Below are positions 6,354 to 8,888 of a DNA stretch of 8,888 bases, piece after piece. The position numbers and the translations under genes were made by a program. The notes under the pieces were generated by a model. It ran no database searches and was not told the origin of the DNA. It saw only the letters and a list, made by a program, of their open reading frames with translations. Positions within the stretch are counted from its first letter, which is position 1, and each line of letters starts with the position of its first letter. The stretch comes from Streptosporangiaceae bacterium (GTDB taxonomy: Bacteria > Actinomycetota > Actinomycetes > Streptosporangiales > Streptosporangiaceae). The stretch lies in the NCBI GenBank assembly GCA_030041195.1, contig JASHOI010000749.1:1-8888 (forward strand). The letters are read 5' to 3'.

Positions 6354-6383
6354 ATAGTAACTTACTGAACATTCGGTTGGTAA
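6354..6383 (-). promoter_or_regulatory. Candidate leaderless promoter of the TetR regulator
   Basis: On the minus strand, TTACCA (6378-6383) and TACTAT (6354-6359) are 18 bases apart. The start ATG at 6347 follows the -10 after six bases, where transcription should begin. No ribosome site exists in that gap. The promoter overlaps the palindrome at 6360-6381, consistent with autorepression. Confidence 0.55.
6360..6381. promoter_or_regulatory. Candidate PaaR operator between paaR and paaA
   Basis: An imperfect palindrome of 22 bases (7 of 11 pairs complementary), with ACTTACTG on the left and CGGTTGGT on the right. It fits most fixed positions of the PaaR motif reported for Corynebacterium glutamicum (half-site ACTNACCG), as I remember it. 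An overlapping reading, TTAC (6362-6365) with GTAA (6380-6383), is also symmetric. It covers the paaR promoter and lies 21 bases before the paaA start, so one site could repress both genes. Confidence 0.55.
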
Positions 6384-6402
6384 TTGTTCGGGAGCGGAAG
6401 CC

Positions 6403-7362
6403 ATGGCCACCGTCAGCCCGCCGGAAGAGCTCAGCGGCCACTTCGACCAGACGCTGGAGCGCGGCCGGCGGATAGAGCCGCGGGACTGGATGCCGGACGC
6501 CTACCGCGCCACGATGATCCGGCAGATCGCCCAGCACGCCCATTCCGAGATCATCGGTATGCAGCCCGAGGGCAACTGGATCACCCGCGCTCCCTCGCTG
6601 CGCCGCAAGGCGATCCTGATCGCCAAGGTGCAGGACGAGGCGGGGCACGGCATGTACCTGTACTCGGCGGCCGAGACGCTCGGCGCCGACCGCGCCGACA
6701 TGACCGAGAAGCTCATCTCCGGGCGGCAGAAATACTCCTCGATCTTCAACTACCCGACGCTGAGCTACGCCGACGTCGGCGTGATCGGCTGGCTCGTGGA
6801 CGGCGCCGCCATCTGCAACCAGGTGCCGCTGTGCCGGTCCTCGTACGGCCCGTATGCCCGGGCCATGGTGCGCATCTGCAAGGAGGAGTCATTCCACCAG
6901 CGGCAGGGGTACGAGCTGCTGCTGACGATGATGCGCGGCACCGACGCGCAGCGCGCGATGGTGCAGGACGCCACGAACCGGTTCTGGTGGCCGTCGCTGA
7001 TGATGTTCGGGCCGCCGGACGACCAGTCCCCGAACACCGCGCAGTCGATGGCCTGGGGCATCAAGCGGCACACCAACGACGAGCTGCGGCAGCGCTTCGT
7101 GGACATGACCGTGCCGCAGGCGCGCAAGCTCGGCGTCACCCTGCCCGACCCCGAGCTGAGCTGGAACGCCGAGCGCGGGCACTACGACTTCGGGCAGGTG
7201 GACTGGGCGGAGTTCATCGCCGTGGTCAAGGGCAACGGGCCGTGCAACGCGCAGCGCATCGCGCGGCGCCAGGCGGCGCACGCGGACGGCGCGTGGGTTC
7301 GCGAGGCAGCGGCGGCCTACGCGGCCAAGGCGGCGCTCCGGGCCGGCGAGGGGGTCGCGTGA
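6403..7362 (+). CDS. paaA: Phenylacetyl-CoA 1,2-epoxidase, catalytic subunit A
   Basis: Diiron oxygenase subunit of the PaaABCE complex, which epoxidises the ring of phenylacetyl-CoA, the committed step of aerobic phenylacetate degradation. It has 319 residues, close to the usual length. The ferritin-like four-helix fold carries the iron ligand motifs DEAGH (78-82, Glu79 and His82) and EESFH (161-165, Glu162 and His165); Glu49 in HSEI is a likely further ligand. Other hallmarks include [11 protein letters not shown] (110-120) and [12 protein letters not shown] (193-204). The ATG at 6403 has a GGGAG site 8 bases upstream and follows the PaaR operator candidate. It is the first gene of paaABCD; its stop overlaps the paaB start (TGATG). 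Its plus-strand promoter could not be resolved by eye. Function is confident. Confidence 0.97.
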   Translation: MATVSPPEELSGHFDQTLERGRRIEPRDWMPDAYRATMIRQIAQHAHSEIIGMQPEGNWITRAPSLRRKAILIAKVQDEAGHGMYLYSAAETLGADRADMTEKLISGRQKYSSIFNYPTLSYADVGVIGWLVDGAAICNQVPLCRSSYGPYARAMVRICKEESFHQRQGYELLLTMMRGTDAQRAMVQDATNRFWWPSLMMFGPPDDQSPNTAQSMAWGIKRHTNDELRQRFVDMTVPQARKLGVTLPDPELSWNAERGHYDFGQVDWAEFIAVVKGNGPCNAQRIARRQAAHADGAWVREAAAAYAAKAALRAGEGVA

Positions 7363-7703
7363 TGGCGGAGACCCGCGGGGCCGGGAACGGGCCGACCGGG
7401 CCGGCCGGGCCGGATGAGGTGCGCTCGGGCTGGCCGCTGTACGAGGTGTTCCTGCGCGGCAAGCGCGGCCTGAACCACGTGCACGTGGGGTCGCTGCACG
7501 CCCCGGACGCGCAAATGGCGCTGCGCCACGCCCGCGACCTGTACACCCGGCGGAACGAGGGCGTGAGCATCTGGGTGGTCGCGTCCCGGGACATCACGGC
7601 CTCCAGCCCGGACGAGAAGGACCCGTTCTTCGCGCCGTCCGGGGACAAGGTCTACCGCCACCCGACGTTCTACGAGATCCCCGATGACGTGCCGCACATG
7701 TAG
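7362..7703 (+). CDS. paaB: Phenylacetyl-CoA 1,2-epoxidase, subunit B
   Basis: Small structural subunit that bridges PaaAC heterodimers in the epoxidase complex and is needed for activity with the PaaE reductase. It has 113 residues, slightly longer than the E. coli protein because of a Gly/Pro-rich tail (1-20). The conserved core begins WPLYEVFLRGKRGLNH (24-39) and includes GSLHAPDAQMAL and LYTRRNEGVSIWVV, ending in KVYRHPTFYEIP; this matches E. coli PaaB along its length. The ATG at 7362 overlaps the paaA stop by one base. An in-frame GTG immediately before it (7359) is an alternative start that would add one residue. Fifteen bases separate it from paaC. Confidence 0.96.
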   Translation: MAETRGAGNGPTGPAGPDEVRSGWPLYEVFLRGKRGLNHVHVGSLHAPDAQMALRHARDLYTRRNEGVSIWVVASRDITASSPDEKDPFFAPSGDKVYRHPTFYEIPDDVPHM

Positions 7704-7718
7704 CCAGGGACGGCCCCG

Positions 7719-8603
7719 GTGACCGAGGACCAGTTCGACGCCTACCAGAGCCTGGCCGAGGAGACCGAGGACCATCGCTGGGCCTTCGGCAGCGGCTTCA
7801 CCGACCCGCTGGAGGGCATCGACACCACGGTGCCCGACGGCGTCGACGGCGAGGCGCTGGCCGCGTACTGCCTGATGCTGGCGGACGACGCGCTGATCTA
7901 CTCGCACCGGCTGCAGCAGTGGATGACCCGGCTGCCCGAGCTCGAGGAGGAGACCGCGCTGGCCAACATCGCCCTCGACCTGCTCGGGCAGGCACGGATG
8001 CTGCTGGAGCGGGCGGGCCGGGCCGAGGGCCGCGGCCGGGGCGAAGACCAGCTCGCGTTCTTCCGCGCGGAGGGCGAGTTCCGCAACGTCCGGTTCGTCG
8101 AAGCCCTGGACGCCGACTTTGCCGAGCTGGCCGGCCGGCTGCTGGTCTTCTCCGCCTGGCGGCTCGCGCTGTTCGCCGAGCTGGCCGGGTCGGCGGACCC
8201 TGTGCTCGCGGCGATCGCGGCCAAGGGCGCCAAGGAACTCGCGTATCACCGCGACTACGCCGCCGAGTGGGTGATCAGGCTCGGCGACGGGACCGCGCTG
8301 TCGCACGGCAAGATGCAGGCCGCGCTGGCCGCGATGTGGCCGCTGGTCGACGAGCTGTTCCGGCCCGACCCGGTGGCGGGCGCGCTGGCCGGCGTGGCCG
8401 TGCCCCCGGAGACGCTGCGGGACAGCCTCGGCGCGGTGCTTGACGCCGTGCTGGCCGAGGCGACCCTGGACCGCCCGGCGGCCACGCCGCTTGCCCTGGT
8501 GGACGCCCGGGGTGGACGCGAAGGCGTGCACACCGAGGCGTTCGGCTATCTGGTCGGCGAGCTGCAGAGCCTGGCCCGTGCCCACCCGGACGCGACGTGG
8601 TGA
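7719..8603 (+). CDS. paaC: Phenylacetyl-CoA 1,2-epoxidase, subunit C
   Basis: Non-catalytic ferritin-like partner of PaaA; it stabilises the catalytic subunit and helps form the substrate site. It has 294 residues against about 250 in E. coli. The extra length is an acidic N-terminal stretch of about 45 residues before the conserved AAYCLMLADDALIYSHRL start. The hallmark ALANIALDLLGQARMLL follows at about 80-96, and the C-terminal end has a GREGVHTEAFG stretch as in other PaaC proteins. The start is GTG at 7719, with an AGGGA site 8 bases upstream. In-frame methionines inside the conserved region come too late. The stop overlaps the paaD GTG (GTGA), so the two are coupled. Confidence 0.95.
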   Translation: MTEDQFDAYQSLAEETEDHRWAFGSGFTDPLEGIDTTVPDGVDGEALAAYCLMLADDALIYSHRLQQWMTRLPELEEETALANIALDLLGQARMLLERAGRAEGRGRGEDQLAFFRAEGEFRNVRFVEALDADFAELAGRLLVFSAWRLALFAELAGSADPVLAAIAAKGAKELAYHRDYAAEWVIRLGDGTALSHGKMQAALAAMWPLVDELFRPDPVAGALAGVAVPPETLRDSLGAVLDAVLAEATLDRPAATPLALVDARGGREGVHTEAFGYLVGELQSLARAHPDATW

Positions 8604-8888
8604 CCGGCCGGCGGCTGCGCGCCGCCCGTGCGGCCGCCGCGGCGGTGCCCGACCCCGAGCTGCCGATGCTGACCGTGGCCGACCTTGGCATCCTGCGCGG
8701 CGTGACCGCCGAGGGCGATGCGGTGGTGGTCACGATCACGCCGACCTACTCGGGCTGCCCGGCCATGCGCGAGATCGCGCAGGACCTGCGTGCCGGGCTC
8801 GGCCGGGCCGGCTTCGCCGACGTCACGGTGCGCACCGCGCTCGCGCCGGCCTGGACCAGCGACTGGATCACCGCCGAGGGCCGCCGCA
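8600..8888 (+). CDS. paaD: PaaD, MIP18/DUF59-type Fe-S maturation protein of the phenylacetate operon, 3' end outside the window
   Basis: Needed for phenylacetyl-CoA epoxidase function, probably in supplying or assembling the Fe-S cluster of the PaaE reductase. The first 96 residues are present. The MIP18/DUF59 domain shows VPDPELPMLTVADLGILR (16-33), the TYSGCPAM motif with the key Cys53 (49-56), and PAWTSDWIT (83-91), all as in E. coli PaaD. The C-terminal cysteine-rich zinc-ribbon part of the family would lie beyond the right edge. The GTG at 8600 overlaps the paaC stop by four bases; no independent strong ribosome site is seen. paaE is expected next. Confidence 0.94.
   Translation, partial: MTGRRLRAARAAAAAVPDPELPMLTVADLGILRGVTAEGDAVVVTITPTYSGCPAMREIAQDLRAGLGRAGFADVTVRTALAPAWTSDWITAEGRR

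Noticed and set aside
6384..7361. Plus-strand frame from 6384 running into paaB as one 439-residue protein
   Set aside because: Only its last 113 residues are PaaB; the upstream part is an out-of-frame shadow of paaA, and paaB has its own start at 7362.
1..8888. tRNA, rRNA, insertion sequence or phage genes
   Set aside because: I saw no transposase or integrase motifs, no target-site duplications and no cloverleaf-like segments; nearly all the DNA is accounted for by the named genes.

Overview
The window is very GC-rich, with strong third-position G/C bias and frequent GTG starts. This, the gene content and the order fit a high-GC actinobacterium; I cannot name the genus from sequence alone. 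It is compact catabolic DNA with no RNA gene, insertion sequence, CRISPR array or phage gene. The largest gap between genes is about 216 bases.

Left part (1-5050, all minus strand, read right to left): a three-gene branched-chain-type 2-oxoacid dehydrogenase operon, E1alpha (3935-5050), E1beta (2904-3938) and lipoyl acyltransferase E2 (1631-2911), with overlapping ends. After a gap holding two inverted repeats come a MaoC/NodN-like hotdog-fold protein (863-1414) and an acyl-CoA ligase (866 leftwards, running off the window), also overlapping. No E3 (lipoamide dehydrogenase) gene is present.

Middle (5051-6402): two regulators between the catabolic operons. A short AT-rich divergent promoter region separates the E1alpha gene from a plus-strand Lrp/AsnC-family regulator (5165-5689, probably BkdR-like). 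That gene converges on, and overlaps by 50 bases, a minus-strand TetR-family regulator (5640-6347, probably PaaR). The TetR gene is divergent from the next operon across 55 bases that carry a palindromic operator candidate. Both regulators look as if they are made from leaderless transcripts.

Right part (6403-8888, plus strand): paaA, paaB, paaC and the start of paaD, the ring 1,2-phenylacetyl-CoA epoxidase operon. paaE and later genes should lie beyond the right edge.

Taken together, the window pairs a machine that makes acyl-CoA from 2-oxoacids, and a ligase that makes acyl-CoA from free acids, with the epoxidase that attacks phenylacetyl-CoA. An attractive but unproven reading is that the dehydrogenase converts phenylpyruvate or a related aryl 2-oxoacid directly to phenylacetyl-CoA and so feeds the paa route. 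The conservative reading is an ordinary branched-chain amino-acid operon that happens to sit beside paa.
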